The notes under the pieces were generated by a model. It did not search any database. It was given only the letters and a program-made list of their open reading frames with translations, and was not told the origin of the DNA. The position numbers and the translations under genes were made by a program. From the NCBI RefSeq assembly GCF_023256195.1, contig NZ_JAGDWX010000012.1:26685-90684 (forward strand): a stretch of DNA of 64,000 nt, given 5' to 3'. This DNA is from Acidithiobacillus sp. GTDB taxonomy: Bacteria; Pseudomonadota; Gammaproteobacteria; Acidithiobacillales; Acidithiobacillaceae. Below are positions 19,754 to 28,739 of the stretch, piece by piece (the first letter of the stretch is position 1; each line of letters starts with the position of its first letter).

Positions 19754-22095
19754 AAAAAATCAGCCTCGTACCTCAAGCCTCCAGCGCCCTTGTCGCAACT
19801 GTGGCGGTAGTCGGCAGTGTCTGGGCGGTACCCGCCCTGGCCTTCTCGCCCTTTACCGTCAAGAATATCGAGATCCGTGGCTTGGAGCATATCGCGCCGG
19901 GTACAGTCTACAACTATTTACCGATCCACATCGGTGAGACCGTGGACGACCAGAAGGCGCAACAGGCCATCAAGGAACTCTACTCCACCGGTTTTTTCCA
20001 GAATGTCACCATCGCCCGCGCTGGCGACGACCTTCTGGTGGTGGTCAAGGAGCGGCCGATCATCGCAAGCATTCGCACGAAGGGTATCAAGGCGTTCTCC
20101 AAGGACGAACTGCAGAGTACCTTCAAGGGTATCGGTCTGGAGGAGCGGCACATTTTCAACCGCGCAGTCCTCGACCAGGTGGTGCAGGGTTTGCAGCAGC
20201 AATACGAGGGCATGGGCTACTACAACGCCAAGATCACGACCCACGTAGAAAAACTGCCACGTAACCGTGTAGCTATCGATATCGATGTGCACCAGGGCGA
20301 ACAGGCCAGCATAAAACAGGTGACCATTGTCGGGAATCATGCCTTCAGTGAGAGTCGTCTGCGTGGGCTCTTCTCCATCGGTGCGCCCGATGCTTTTTCC
20401 TTTTTTACCAAGAACGATCGCTACTCGCGAGAGAAACTGGAAAAAAGTCTGGAGAAATTACACGACTTTTACCTCGACCGCGGATATCTCAATTTTGCCA
20501 TCGAGTCGTCCCAGGTTCAGGTTACGCCCAACCGTCGCTACGTCTATATCACCGTCAATATCCATGAAGGCCCGGTCTACCGCATCAGCAAGGTGAGTCT
20601 GACCGGCAATCTCGTGCTCCCGCGCAAGGAGCTGGAGAAGCTGGTGGAAATCAAGCCTGGTGAGCGTTTCTCGCGGGCACGCATCAATGACACCAACCAG
20701 GCCATTGCGGAAAAGCTGGGCGATTACGGCTATGCCTTCGCCAATACGACTCCAGTGCCCGAGGTGGATGAGAAAAAACACGAGGTGGCCATCGATTTTC
20801 AGGTGGATCCCGGCAATCGCGTCTACATCCGGCGCATCGAGATCAGCGGCAACGACAAGAGCCGGGATTATGTGATCCGTCGTCAATTCCGCCAGATGGA
20901 AGGCGCGCTCTACAACCGGGAGCTCATCGATCGCTCCAAGCTGCGCCTGCAGCAGACCGGTTTCTTTGACAAGGTGGAGACCAAGACCGTGCCGGTGCCG
21001 GGCCACCCGGACGAGCTGGACCTGGACGTCCATGTCAGCGAACGGCCGACGGGCAGTTTCAGTGTGGGCGTGGGTTACTCCAATGCCGAGGGTTTCCTTT
21101 TCAACGGCTCCATCAGTCAGAATAACTTCATGGGCACCGGCAATGCGCTGTCCTTCTCTGCCAATGTCGGCGGTCTGGGCACGGCCTACAACCTGTCCTT
21201 TACCAACCCCTATTTCACGCCCGATGGTATCAGCCTGGGCTTCAACCTGTATCGGAACGACACTAATCTGTCGACCCTGGCCATTGCGCCTTATCGGGAG
21301 ATCGACTACGGTGCTTCCGTAACCCTGGGTATTCCGGTGCTGGAATACGTCTACGACTACATGACCCTGGGTTTTGACCACACCAACATCAACCTGCAGA
21401 ACGGCGCCAATTATCCGCTGTATCAGAACTACATCGACCTATATGGGAATTCTGCCAATTCCATTACCCTGGGCAACGATCTCGTCTACAACAGCACCAA
21501 TTCGCCCATCTTCCCCACCAAAGGCGTGTACGGTAGCCTGTCCTTGAAGGCAGCGGTGCCGCCGGGCAAATTGCGCTTCTACAAGGCTGAGATCAAAGCC
21601 AATTACTATCACCCCTTCACCTCCTGGCTGTCGGGAGGACTGGGTGCGCGGTACGGCTTCATCAACAGCTATTCGGGCAAGCCGGTGCCTTTCTTCGACA
21701 ACTTCTATCTGGGTGGGCCGACGACCCTGCCGGGCTATCAAACCTACGCCCTGGGTCCGCAGATCGATGGCTACCCCGTAGGTGGTACGCGCGAACTGCT
21801 GCTGGATGCCAACCTGTACTTCCCGCTGCCGGGCCTGCAGGACAACAAGAATTTTCGCATGAATCTCTTCGTGGCCAGCGGTTGGGTCTATGGCGTGAGT
21901 GCCAATTCCGCGGGTAACTTCCAATACACCAACAATTACTTCCCGAGCCTCGGCAACCTCCGCACCACGGCGGGTGTAGGTTTTCTGTGGATCAGCCCTC
22001 TGGGTCCCTTGCGTCTGTCCCTGGCCATTCCTCTCGACAAGAAGCCGGGTGATCTGACCCAGCCGCTCCAGTTCACCGTAGGAAACGCCTTCTGA
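19750..22095 (+). CDS. bamA: Outer membrane protein assembly factor BamA
   Basis: Omp85 core of the BAM complex (781 aa): signal peptide ending VPALA, POTRA repeats over about residues 25-420, then a 16-strand barrel ending in LQFTVGNAF with the usual terminal Phe. GTG start overlaps the rseP stop. Oddity: the nearly invariant L6 loop motif (V/I)RG(F/Y) reads LPGY at residues 660-663, with Pro (CCG, 21730-21732) where Arg is expected, while the flanking LGG and TYALGPQ look normal. skp follows after 2 bp. Confidence 0.96.
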   Translation: MKKISLVPQASSALVATVAVVGSVWAVPALAFSPFTVKNIEIRGLEHIAPGTVYNYLPIHIGETVDDQKAQQAIKELYSTGFFQNVTIARAGDDLLVVVKERPIIASIRTKGIKAFSKDELQSTFKGIGLEERHIFNRAVLDQVVQGLQQQYEGMGYYNAKITTHVEKLPRNRVAIDIDVHQGEQASIKQVTIVGNHAFSESRLRGLFSIGAPDAFSFFTKNDRYSREKLEKSLEKLHDFYLDRGYLNFAIESSQVQVTPNRRYVYITVNIHEGPVYRISKVSLTGNLVLPRKELEKLVEIKPGERFSRARINDTNQAIAEKLGDYGYAFANTTPVPEVDEKKHEVAIDFQVDPGNRVYIRRIEISGNDKSRDYVIRRQFRQMEGALYNRELIDRSKLRLQQTGFFDKVETKTVPVPGHPDELDLDVHVSERPTGSFSVGVGYSNAEGFLFNGSISQNNFMGTGNALSFSANVGGLGTAYNLSFTNPYFTPDGISLGFNLYRNDTNLSTLAIAPYREIDYGASVTLGIPVLEYVYDYMTLGFDHTNINLQNGANYPLYQNYIDLYGNSANSITLGNDLVYNSTNSPIFPTKGVYGSLSLKAAVPPGKLRFYKAEIKANYYHPFTSWLSGGLGARYGFINSYSGKPVPFFDNFYLGGPTTLPGYQTYALGPQIDGYPVGGTRELLLDANLYFPLPGLQDNKNFRMNLFVASGWVYGVSANSAGNFQYTNNYFPSLGNLRTTAGVGFLWISPLGPLRLSLAIPLDKKPGDLTQPLQFTVGNAF

Positions 22096-22097
22096 TC

Positions 22098-22646
22098 ATG
22101 CGGGTGAGGATGCGTGGAAACCGGCTCTGGCTGCTCGTCCCGGCGTTGCTGCTGTGCGTCTGGGCGCCCAACGGGGTGGCGGAGGGCATCAAGATAGGCT
22201 TCGTGGACCTCGACAAGGCGCTGCGCGAGCTGCCCGAGGCCCAGGCGGGTGCGGCCAACCTCAATCGTCAGATCGAGGCGCGACAAAAGGAGATCGAGGC
22301 CAAGCGACAGGAGATCGACATTTTTCAGCGCAACCTGGAAAAAGATTTCCCCAAGCTGAGCAATGCGCAGCGCCAAGAGAAGGAGGCGCAGCTGCAGGCC
22401 ATGGTCATGAACCTGCAGAAGTATCAGCGCAAGGCTCAGGATGAGATCAGCGTACAGCGCAACGAGATCCTGGAGAAGATTCAGAACCGCCTGGTGCGAG
22501 TGGTCAGCCAGATCGGTCAGGCCGGCCACTACACCCTCATTCTCAACGACAAGTCCGTGCTCTACGTCAATGGCGCCATCGATCTGACCCAGCAGGTGGT
22601 GGCGGCCATGGAGAAGCAACCCGCGGGCAAGGGTGACCGGAAGTGA
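22098..22646 (+). CDS. skp: Periplasmic chaperone Skp/OmpH
   Basis: OmpH family chaperone (182 aa) that holds unfolded outer membrane proteins before BamA. Signal peptide with core [15 protein letters not shown], then [19 protein letters not shown] and a long charged coiled-coil arm rich in Gln, Glu, Lys and Arg (about residues 55-130), ending with [17 protein letters not shown]. Position between bamA and lpxD is the standard order. Confidence 0.94.
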   Translation: MRVRMRGNRLWLLVPALLLCVWAPNGVAEGIKIGFVDLDKALRELPEAQAGAANLNRQIEARQKEIEAKRQEIDIFQRNLEKDFPKLSNAQRQEKEAQLQAMVMNLQKYQRKAQDEISVQRNEILEKIQNRLVRVVSQIGQAGHYTLILNDKSVLYVNGAIDLTQQVVAAMEKQPAGKGDRK

Positions 22647-22647
22647 T

Positions 22648-23715
22648 ATGAGTAGGCCAGCTGCTCCGTCCCTCAGTCTGGGTGAATTGGCGCAGGTGGC
22701 CAAGGCGCAACTGCGAGGCGACGGTCGGTTCCTGGTAAAGGGGGTGGCACCCCTGGAAGAGGCCGGACCCCAAGACCTGAGTTTTTATCAGCCTCCCCGC
22801 TCACCCCAGATTCTGCGCGAGACCCGTGCCGGCGCGCTCATTCTGAGGGAGCAGGAGGTTGGGCTCTACGGCGGTCATGCGCTGATCAGCAGCAATCCCT
22901 ATGCAAGCTTCGCGCGCGTGTTGCAGCACCTCTACCCGGTGACCCGGCCGGTGCCCGGGGTGGAGGCGGGAGCCTGGGTTGCCAGCGACGCCCGCGTGCA
23001 CCCTGGTGCCTGCATCGAAGCGGGAGTGCGGGTGGCGGCGGGGGCCATCGTTGAGGACGGTTGCTGGCTGGAAACGGGCGTGGTTCTTGGTGCGGGGGTA
23101 CGACTGGGCGCAGGTTGTCACCTTTTTCCGGGCGTGAAGGTCTACGCAGGTTGTGAGATCGGGCCGGATTGCACCATTCACGCCAATGCCGTCATCGGCG
23201 CCGATGGCTTTGGCTTTGCCCCGGACGGGGATGCCTACGTCAAGATTCCGCATATCGGCGGGGTGCGCATTGGGCGTGGCGTGGAGATCGGTGCCAACAG
23301 TTGCATCGACCGTGGGGTGATGGCCGATACCGTCATCGGCGACGGCGTCAAGATCGATAATCTGGTGCAGATTGGTCATAATGTCACCGTCGGCGAGCAT
23401 ACGGTCATTGCCGGACAGACGGGAGTGTCGGGCAGTACCACTATCGGTGCCCACTGCCGCATCGGCGGTCAGGTAGGCTTCGCGGGCCATATCCGCATCG
23501 CCGATGGCTGCATCATCGCGGGCCAGAGTGCCATCACCCACGATCTGCGCACGCCGGGGGTGTATTCGGGGGTGCTGCCCGCCCGCCCAGTCCGGCGCTG
23601 GCGGCGCTTGGTGGCGCGCTTCGACGCCCTGGAGGAGTTTGCGCAACGCTTCAAGCAATGGGAGAAGACGGCGGCTGCCCGCGCTTCGGCCCACCGGGAG
23701 GAGAGTGACGACTGA
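22648..23715 (+). CDS. lpxD: UDP-3-O-acylglucosamine N-acyltransferase
   Basis: Left-handed beta-helix acyltransferase (355 aa) that adds the 2-N acyl chain in lipid A synthesis. The N-terminal uridine-binding domain is followed by hexapeptide repeats; the catalytic His lies in [21 protein letters not shown]. The start at ATG 22648 follows GGAAG; the track start (GTG 22633) lies inside skp. The acceptor here is probably a 3-amino (GlcNAc3N) derivative because of gnnA and gnnB downstream. Confidence 0.95.
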   Translation: MSRPAAPSLSLGELAQVAKAQLRGDGRFLVKGVAPLEEAGPQDLSFYQPPRSPQILRETRAGALILREQEVGLYGGHALISSNPYASFARVLQHLYPVTRPVPGVEAGAWVASDARVHPGACIEAGVRVAAGAIVEDGCWLETGVVLGAGVRLGAGCHLFPGVKVYAGCEIGPDCTIHANAVIGADGFGFAPDGDAYVKIPHIGGVRIGRGVEIGANSCIDRGVMADTVIGDGVKIDNLVQIGHNVTVGEHTVIAGQTGVSGSTTIGAHCRIGGQVGFAGHIRIADGCIIAGQSAITHDLRTPGVYSGVLPARPVRRWRRLVARFDALEEFAQRFKQWEKTAAARASAHREESDD

Positions 23716-24161
23716 TGGTGCAACTGGATGTTCGTGAGATTCTGAAACGCCTGCCTCACCGCTACCCTTTCCTGCTGGTGGATCGTGTGGAGGAACTGGA
23801 GCCGAATCGCTATCTGCGGGGGCTGAAAAACGTCACGATCAACGAGCCCTACTTCCAGGGCCACTTCCCGGATTTCCCGGTCATGCCCGGAGTACTGATT
23901 ATCGAGGCTCTGGCGCAGGCCGCGGCTCTCCTCGCCTTCGTCTCTGAGGGGAAATACGGCGAAAACGAAGCGGTATACTTTGCCGGTATCGACAAGGCGC
24001 GTTTTCGCAAACCCGTGGTTCCGGGGGATCAGCTGATCCTGCTTGCGGAGGTCAGTCGCCGTCGTGGTGGCATGTGGCAGATGCAGACCATGGCGCGGGT
24101 GGGCGATACCCTGGTCGCATCGGCGATGCTCATGGCCACCCTGCGCGAGCGCGACGCATGA
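23715..24161 (+). CDS. fabZ: 3-hydroxyacyl-ACP dehydratase FabZ
   Basis: Hot-dog fold dehydratase (148 aa) of fatty acid elongation; it competes with LpxA and LpxD for 3-hydroxyacyl-ACP. Motifs LPHRYPFLLVDRV (catalytic His) and GHFPDFPVMPGVLIIEALAQAA (catalytic Glu). Overlaps both neighbours, lpxD by one base and lpxA by four. Confidence 0.97.
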   Translation: MVQLDVREILKRLPHRYPFLLVDRVEELEPNRYLRGLKNVTINEPYFQGHFPDFPVMPGVLIIEALAQAAALLAFVSEGKYGENEAVYFAGIDKARFRKPVVPGDQLILLAEVSRRRGGMWQMQTMARVGDTLVASAMLMATLRERDA

Positions 24162-24940
24162 CCGCGGCCGTCCACCCCCAGGCGGCCATCGACCCCTCTG
24201 CCCGTCTCGGTGCCGACTGTGAGGTGGGTCCCTTTGCGGTGATCGGCGCCGATGTGGAACTCGGCGCGCACTGTTGGATCGGTGCGCATGCCGTGATCGA
24301 GGGACCTTGCCGTATCGGTGCCCACAATCGCATCCACCCTTTTGCCTCCATCGGCAGCGCTCCTCAGGATCTCGGCTATCGCGGCGAGCGGACGGAGCTC
24401 GTCGTCGGCGAACACAATACCTTTCGCGAATTCGTGACCATCAACCGTGGCACGGTCAAGGGCGGCGGGGTGACCCGCATCGGCGACCATAATCTCTTCA
24501 TGGCCTACTGTCACGTGGCCCACGACTGTCAGATCGGCAATCACGTGGTCATGGCCAATGCGGCGACCTTGGCGGGGCATGTCCGCGTCGAGGATTATGC
24601 CATTCTCGGCGGACTGTCGGCCGTCCACCAATTTGCCCGAGTAGGGGCGCATGCCATCCTCGGGGGTGGGACCATGGCGCCGCTGGACGTGCCGCCTTAC
24701 ATGATGGCGGCGGGCAATCACGCCAGCCTGCACGGTATCAACGTCCGCGGGCTGGCGCGACGCGGCATTCCGCGCGAGACCATCCTGCAGATCAAACGCG
24801 CCTATCGGGTGCTGTTCCGCTCCGGGCAGCGTCTGGAGGAGGCCATGGAGGAGCTGGAGAGGCGCGGCCTCGATGCCCCGGAAATCGCCCACCTCCTAGC
24901 CTTTCTGCGGGCCACGCAGCGGGGTATCACGCGGCCATGA
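24158..24940 (+). CDS. lpxA: UDP-GlcNAc/GlcNAc3N 3-acyltransferase LpxA
   Basis: First lipid A acyltransferase (260 aa), a hexapeptide-repeat trimer. The catalytic His region HVAHDCQIGNHVVMANAATLAGH matches E. coli His122/His125, and LDVPPYMMAAGNHASLHGIN the C-terminal active-site strand. My hand alignment puts Gly at the hydrocarbon-ruler position (E. coli Gly173; GAHAILGGGTMAPLDV), which would fit C14 acyl chains; this is tentative. In A. ferrooxidans the LpxA acts selectively on UDP-GlcNAc3N, and the gnnA-gnnB genes directly behind suggest the same here. Confidence 0.96.
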   Translation: MTAAVHPQAAIDPSARLGADCEVGPFAVIGADVELGAHCWIGAHAVIEGPCRIGAHNRIHPFASIGSAPQDLGYRGERTELVVGEHNTFREFVTINRGTVKGGGVTRIGDHNLFMAYCHVAHDCQIGNHVVMANAATLAGHVRVEDYAILGGLSAVHQFARVGAHAILGGGTMAPLDVPPYMMAAGNHASLHGINVRGLARRGIPRETILQIKRAYRVLFRSGQRLEEAMEELERRGLDAPEIAHLLAFLRATQRGITRP

Positions 24941-25890
24941 AGGCGCTGCGCACGGCGGTGGTGGGAGTGGGTCACCTCGGTCGCTTTCACGCCCAGAAGT
25001 ACGCGGCCTGCTCCGACCTGCAAGGGGTTTTCGATCAGGACCCCGAGCGCGCGGCGGCGGTAGCGGCGGAACTGGGCTGTATTGCCTTCCCCAGTCTCGA
25101 GGCACTGCTGGCGCAGGTGGACGCCATCTCCATCGCGACGCCTACCTCGACCCATTGCCAGGTAGCCACGGCGGCCTTGAATGCCGGCGTGCATTGTCTG
25201 GTAGAGAAACCCTTCACCTTGGACCTGGCCGAAGCTGAGTACCTGGAGGAACTTGCCGCCCGAGTGGGAAAAGTGCTGGCGGTAGGCCACATCGAACGGG
25301 CGCATCCGGCCATCCGCACCCTACGCGAGCGCGGTTTTGGCGCCCCTCGTTATCTGGAAGCGGAGCGCCTTGCTCCCTTCAAGCCCCGTTCTCTGGACAT
25401 CGATGTCATCATGGATCTCATGATTCACGACCTGGATCTCACGCTCTGGCTCAGCGGCGAGGCCCTCCAGGACATCCGCGCCGTGGGCGTGGCAGCGGTG
25501 ACGGATAAGGCCGACATGGCCAATGCCTGGGTGACTCTGGACAGCGGTGCCGTGGCCAATCTCGCGGCCTCACGGGTGGTACGGGAGCCGGTGCGCAGGA
25601 TGCGGATTTTCTGGGAGGATCGTTACGCTTCCGTCGACTTCATGGCGCGGCAACTGCGCCTGGTGGAACGCGGCGGTGGCTCCGTCCCTGGTATCCCCGG
25701 GGTAGCGGAGCAGGTACTGGAGTTGCCAGCGGAGGATGCTCTGGAGTTCGAGGTACGGAACTTTCTGGGGGCGGTATTGGGGCGTGAGATGGCTCTGTGC
25801 AGTGCCCGCGAGGGCCGACTCGCCCTTGCCGCGGCTTTGGGCGTGCGGGCCGCCGTAGAGACCTTTTTGCAGGGTGAGGAGGCAGGATAG
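24937..25890 (+). CDS. gnnA: UDP-GlcNAc 3-dehydrogenase GnnA (Gfo/Idh/MocA family)
   Basis: NAD-dependent oxidoreductase (317 aa) that oxidises the 3-OH of UDP-GlcNAc so GnnB can put an amino group there. Rossmann motif VVGVGHLGRFHAQKYA, the family signature VEKPFTLDLAEAEYL, and the catalytic-domain region IDVIMDLMIHDLDL. Between lpxA and gnnB with overlaps on both sides. Function is taken from A. ferrooxidans gnnA in the same place; the fold alone would only say Gfo/Idh/MocA oxidoreductase. Confidence 0.88.
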   Translation: MKALRTAVVGVGHLGRFHAQKYAACSDLQGVFDQDPERAAAVAAELGCIAFPSLEALLAQVDAISIATPTSTHCQVATAALNAGVHCLVEKPFTLDLAEAEYLEELAARVGKVLAVGHIERAHPAIRTLRERGFGAPRYLEAERLAPFKPRSLDIDVIMDLMIHDLDLTLWLSGEALQDIRAVGVAAVTDKADMANAWVTLDSGAVANLAASRVVREPVRRMRIFWEDRYASVDFMARQLRLVERGGGSVPGIPGVAEQVLELPAEDALEFEVRNFLGAVLGREMALCSAREGRLALAAALGVRAAVETFLQGEEAG

Positions 25891-27029
25891 TGTCCGGAGC
25901 AGTGAAGAAAATGGTATCGCCGGCCGATCCGGCGCCCATTCCCATGGTGGATCTGCGCCAACATTATGCGCCGCTGAAGGAAGCCATGCTGGCGGGTATT
26001 GGCGCGATCCTGGAGGGGGCGAGCTTCATTCTGGGGGAGCACGGGCGAGCGCTGGAGGCGGAGATCGCCGCCTTCATCGGTGTCCGGCATGGGGTCGGCT
26101 GTGCCTCGGGCACCGATGCCCTGATGTTGGCGTTGCGCGCCCTGGACATCGGTCCGGGGGATGAGGTCATCGTTCCCACCTTCACCTTCATCGCCACCGC
26201 CGAGGCCGTGCGCTACGTCGGCGCTACCCCTGTCTTCGTCGATGTCGACGACCGCTACTATCGCATCCAGCCCGAGGCGGTGGCAGCCGCCATCACGCCG
26301 CGCACGCGGGCCATCATTCCCGTCCACCTCTATGGCCTCGGCGCCGATATGCCGGTGCTCCTGGAGCTGGCCGCGGCCCACGGTCTGGAGGTCATCGAGG
26401 ATTGCGCCCAGTCCCTGGGCGCCACCTTGGGCGAGCGCAAGCTGGGGAGCTTCGGTCGCCTGGCCTGCTTTTCCTTTTTCCCCAGCAAGAATCTGGGCGG
26501 CGCCGGCGATGGCGGGATGGTGGTCACGGACGATGCCGAACTGGCCCGCCGCCTGCGGGGTCTGCGCAATCACGGATCCTGGCAGACCTACCAGCACGAG
26601 GTGCTGGGTTACAACAGCCGCCTCGATGAGATCCAGGCCCTGATCCTGCGAGAGCTCTTTGCCCACATCGACGACTACACCCGTGGCCGCCAGCGGGCTG
26701 CGGGCTACTACGGTGAGGCTCTAGCCGATCTGGATCTGCGGCTGCCGGAGGTGCCCGCCGGTCAGAACCACGTCTATCATCAGTACACCATCCAGGTGCG
26801 GGACCGTGATGCCCTGCGCGCGGCTCTACAGGCCGCCGGTATCGCCAGCGCCATCTACTATCCCATCCCGGGTCACCGCCAGCAGGCCTTTGCCGATCTC
26901 GCCCCCGCCTCCTGCCCGGTGGCGGAACGCCTCAGCACGACGGTGCTCTCCTTGCCCATGTTCCCGGAGCTGCAGCCCGAGCAGGTGGAACGTATCGCCA
27001 CGGTGATCCGCGCCCACCTGCAGGCCTGA
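25890..27029 (+). CDS. gnnB: UDP-3-keto-GlcNAc aminotransferase GnnB (DegT/DnrJ/EryC1 family)
   Basis: PLP sugar aminotransferase (379 aa) predicted to convert the 3-keto product of GnnA into UDP-GlcNAc3N. DegT-family motifs: CASGTDALMLAL, VPTFTFIATAEAVRYVGA, IEDCAQSLGATL, and the PLP Lys in FFPSKNLGGAGDGG. The resulting lipid A precursor carries an amide-linked acyl chain at position 3. Starts at GTG on the last base of gnnA; lpxB follows after 2 bp. Specific role is inferred from locus identity with A. ferrooxidans. Confidence 0.88.
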   Translation: MSGAVKKMVSPADPAPIPMVDLRQHYAPLKEAMLAGIGAILEGASFILGEHGRALEAEIAAFIGVRHGVGCASGTDALMLALRALDIGPGDEVIVPTFTFIATAEAVRYVGATPVFVDVDDRYYRIQPEAVAAAITPRTRAIIPVHLYGLGADMPVLLELAAAHGLEVIEDCAQSLGATLGERKLGSFGRLACFSFFPSKNLGGAGDGGMVVTDDAELARRLRGLRNHGSWQTYQHEVLGYNSRLDEIQALILRELFAHIDDYTRGRQRAAGYYGEALADLDLRLPEVPAGQNHVYHQYTIQVRDRDALRAALQAAGIASAIYYPIPGHRQQAFADLAPASCPVAERLSTTVLSLPMFPELQPEQVERIATVIRAHLQA

Positions 27030-27031
27030 GG

Positions 27032-28165
27032 ATGGGGACCCCGGTTTTCCTGGTGGCGGTGGAGCGCTCGGGGGAAACCTTGGGGCTCGATATCCTGCGC
27101 CGTGCCGAGGCGGCGGGGCTCCAGCTGGACTGGTCCGGGGTAGTCGGACCGCGGCTGCGCGAGGCGGGTGTGCGTCCCGTAGCCGATGGTGAGGTGCTGG
27201 CGATCATGGGGATCGTCGAGGTGTTGCGCCACTACGGTGCCCTGCGTCGGCTGTATGCGCGCATCGAGACGGTGCTGCGCGAGGAACGGCCACAGGCGGT
27301 GGTGCTCATCGACCATCCGGCCTTCAATCTGCGCGTAGCGCGCCTGGCCAAATCCCTGGGTATTGCGGTGCTCTACGTGGTAGGGCCGCAGATCTGGGCG
27401 TGGCGGGCGGGCCGCATCGCCAAGATGCGCGAACGCATCGATCGCATGCTGGTGCTCTTTCCCTTCGAGCGCCCGCTCTACGCCGAGGCAGGTATCCCCG
27501 TGCAGGTTTTGCCTCACCCGCTGCTCGCGCAATGTGCGGCGGCTCCCAGTCGGGAAGCAGCGCGGGCCGCCCTGGGTATCGCCGCCGATGTACCGTTGCT
27601 GGCCCTGCTTCCCGGCAGCCGGCGCACGGAATTGCGACGCCTGGCACCGGCCATGGTGGAGACGGCGAGACGCCTGCGCCAGCAGCGGCCGCAGGTGGAG
27701 GTGGCCGTTGCCTTGGCGCGTGAGGATCTCCTACCACTGTGGCAGGCGGCCTTGGGCGATGAGAGCGGCATCCGTCTGGTGCTGGCCCAGAGCCTGACGC
27801 TGCTGGCCGCTGCCGACCTCGTGTTGGTGGCATCGGGGACGGCGACTCTGGAAACGGCGCTCATGCGCCGACCGGCGGTGGTGGTCTATGCCATGCAGCC
27901 TATCACCTATTGGCTGGCGCGGCGGCTGGTCCGGGTACCCTTCGTGGCCATGCCCAACATCCTTCTGGAGCGGAGAATCTACCCGGAGTATCTACAGGAC
28001 GACTTTCGTCCCGAGGTCGTGGCGGCGGAACTGGAGCGGCTGCTGGGTCCGGCTGGGGCCGCGCAGCGCGAGGCCCTATCGGCGCTTCCGGAAAAATTGC
28101 AGGGGGACGACGATGCGGCCATTGCCGACGCCCTGCGGGCGGTTCTGGGGCCGGTCCATGCCTGA
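27032..28165 (+). CDS. lpxB: Lipid-A-disaccharide synthase (divergent)
   Basis: Joins UDP-diacylglucosamine and lipid X into the lipid A disaccharide (377 aa). Family features: [50 protein letters not shown], and [11 protein letters not shown]. Several usually constant sites differ: GE(T/A)SGD reads VERSGE, DAPDFN reads DHPAFN (the E. coli Asp98 equivalent is kept), and the usual GHP reads PHP. Located after gnnB, overlapping rnhB by 8 bases. The operon makes the assignment secure despite the divergence. Confidence 0.9.
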   Translation: MGTPVFLVAVERSGETLGLDILRRAEAAGLQLDWSGVVGPRLREAGVRPVADGEVLAIMGIVEVLRHYGALRRLYARIETVLREERPQAVVLIDHPAFNLRVARLAKSLGIAVLYVVGPQIWAWRAGRIAKMRERIDRMLVLFPFERPLYAEAGIPVQVLPHPLLAQCAAAPSREAARAALGIAADVPLLALLPGSRRTELRRLAPAMVETARRLRQQRPQVEVAVALAREDLLPLWQAALGDESGIRLVLAQSLTLLAAADLVLVASGTATLETALMRRPAVVVYAMQPITYWLARRLVRVPFVAMPNILLERRIYPEYLQDDFRPEVVAAELERLLGPAGAAQREALSALPEKLQGDDDAAIADALRAVLGPVHA

Positions 28166-28739
28166 GCTGGAGCACCGCGGTTGCGGTTGGGTGGGCCTCG
28201 ATGAGGTAGGGCGCGGTCCCCTGGCAGGCCCGGTGACGGTGGCGGCGGTGATTCTGGCGCGGCCGCTGCCGGGCCTTGCCGACTCCAAGAAGCTCAGCCC
28301 GGCGCGGCGTGCACACCTGGCCCGGCAGATCCGTGCCGAGGCGAAGGCCTGGTCCATCGCCTGGGCTGGCAGCTGGGAGATAGAACGCTACAATGTCCTG
28401 CAGGCCACCTTGCGGGCCATGGACCGTGCCCTGCAGGCTCTGCCGCCGGGCCCCTGGCGGGTAGCGGTGGATGGCAACCGGGCGCTGCCCCACTGGCACG
28501 CGGAGACTCTGGTGAAAGGCGATAGCCGTCTGGATGCCATTGCAGCAGCCAGTATCCTCGCGAAAACAGCGCGGGATGCGGAAATGGATGCCCTGGATCG
28601 GCATCTGCCGGGCTATGCCTTTGCCCAGCACCGCGGTTATCCCACGCCCTTGCACCTCGCCGCGCTGCAACGGCTGGGTCCGAGCCTCATCCATCGGCGT
28701 GGCTTTGCGCCGGTGGCGGCACTCACGAGGAACGCATGA
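28158..28739 (+). CDS. rnhB: Ribonuclease HII
   Basis: Removes RNA from RNA-DNA hybrids and single ribonucleotides (193 aa). The first acidic pair is in [19 protein letters not shown], followed by [16 protein letters not shown] and [17 protein letters not shown]. The track ORF starts upstream in lpxB; ATG 28158 is the conserved start. The order lpxB-rnhB-dnaE is common in gammaproteobacteria. Confidence 0.96.
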   Translation: MPELEHRGCGWVGLDEVGRGPLAGPVTVAAVILARPLPGLADSKKLSPARRAHLARQIRAEAKAWSIAWAGSWEIERYNVLQATLRAMDRALQALPPGPWRVAVDGNRALPHWHAETLVKGDSRLDAIAAASILAKTARDAEMDALDRHLPGYAFAQHRGYPTPLHLAALQRLGPSLIHRRGFAPVAALTRNA

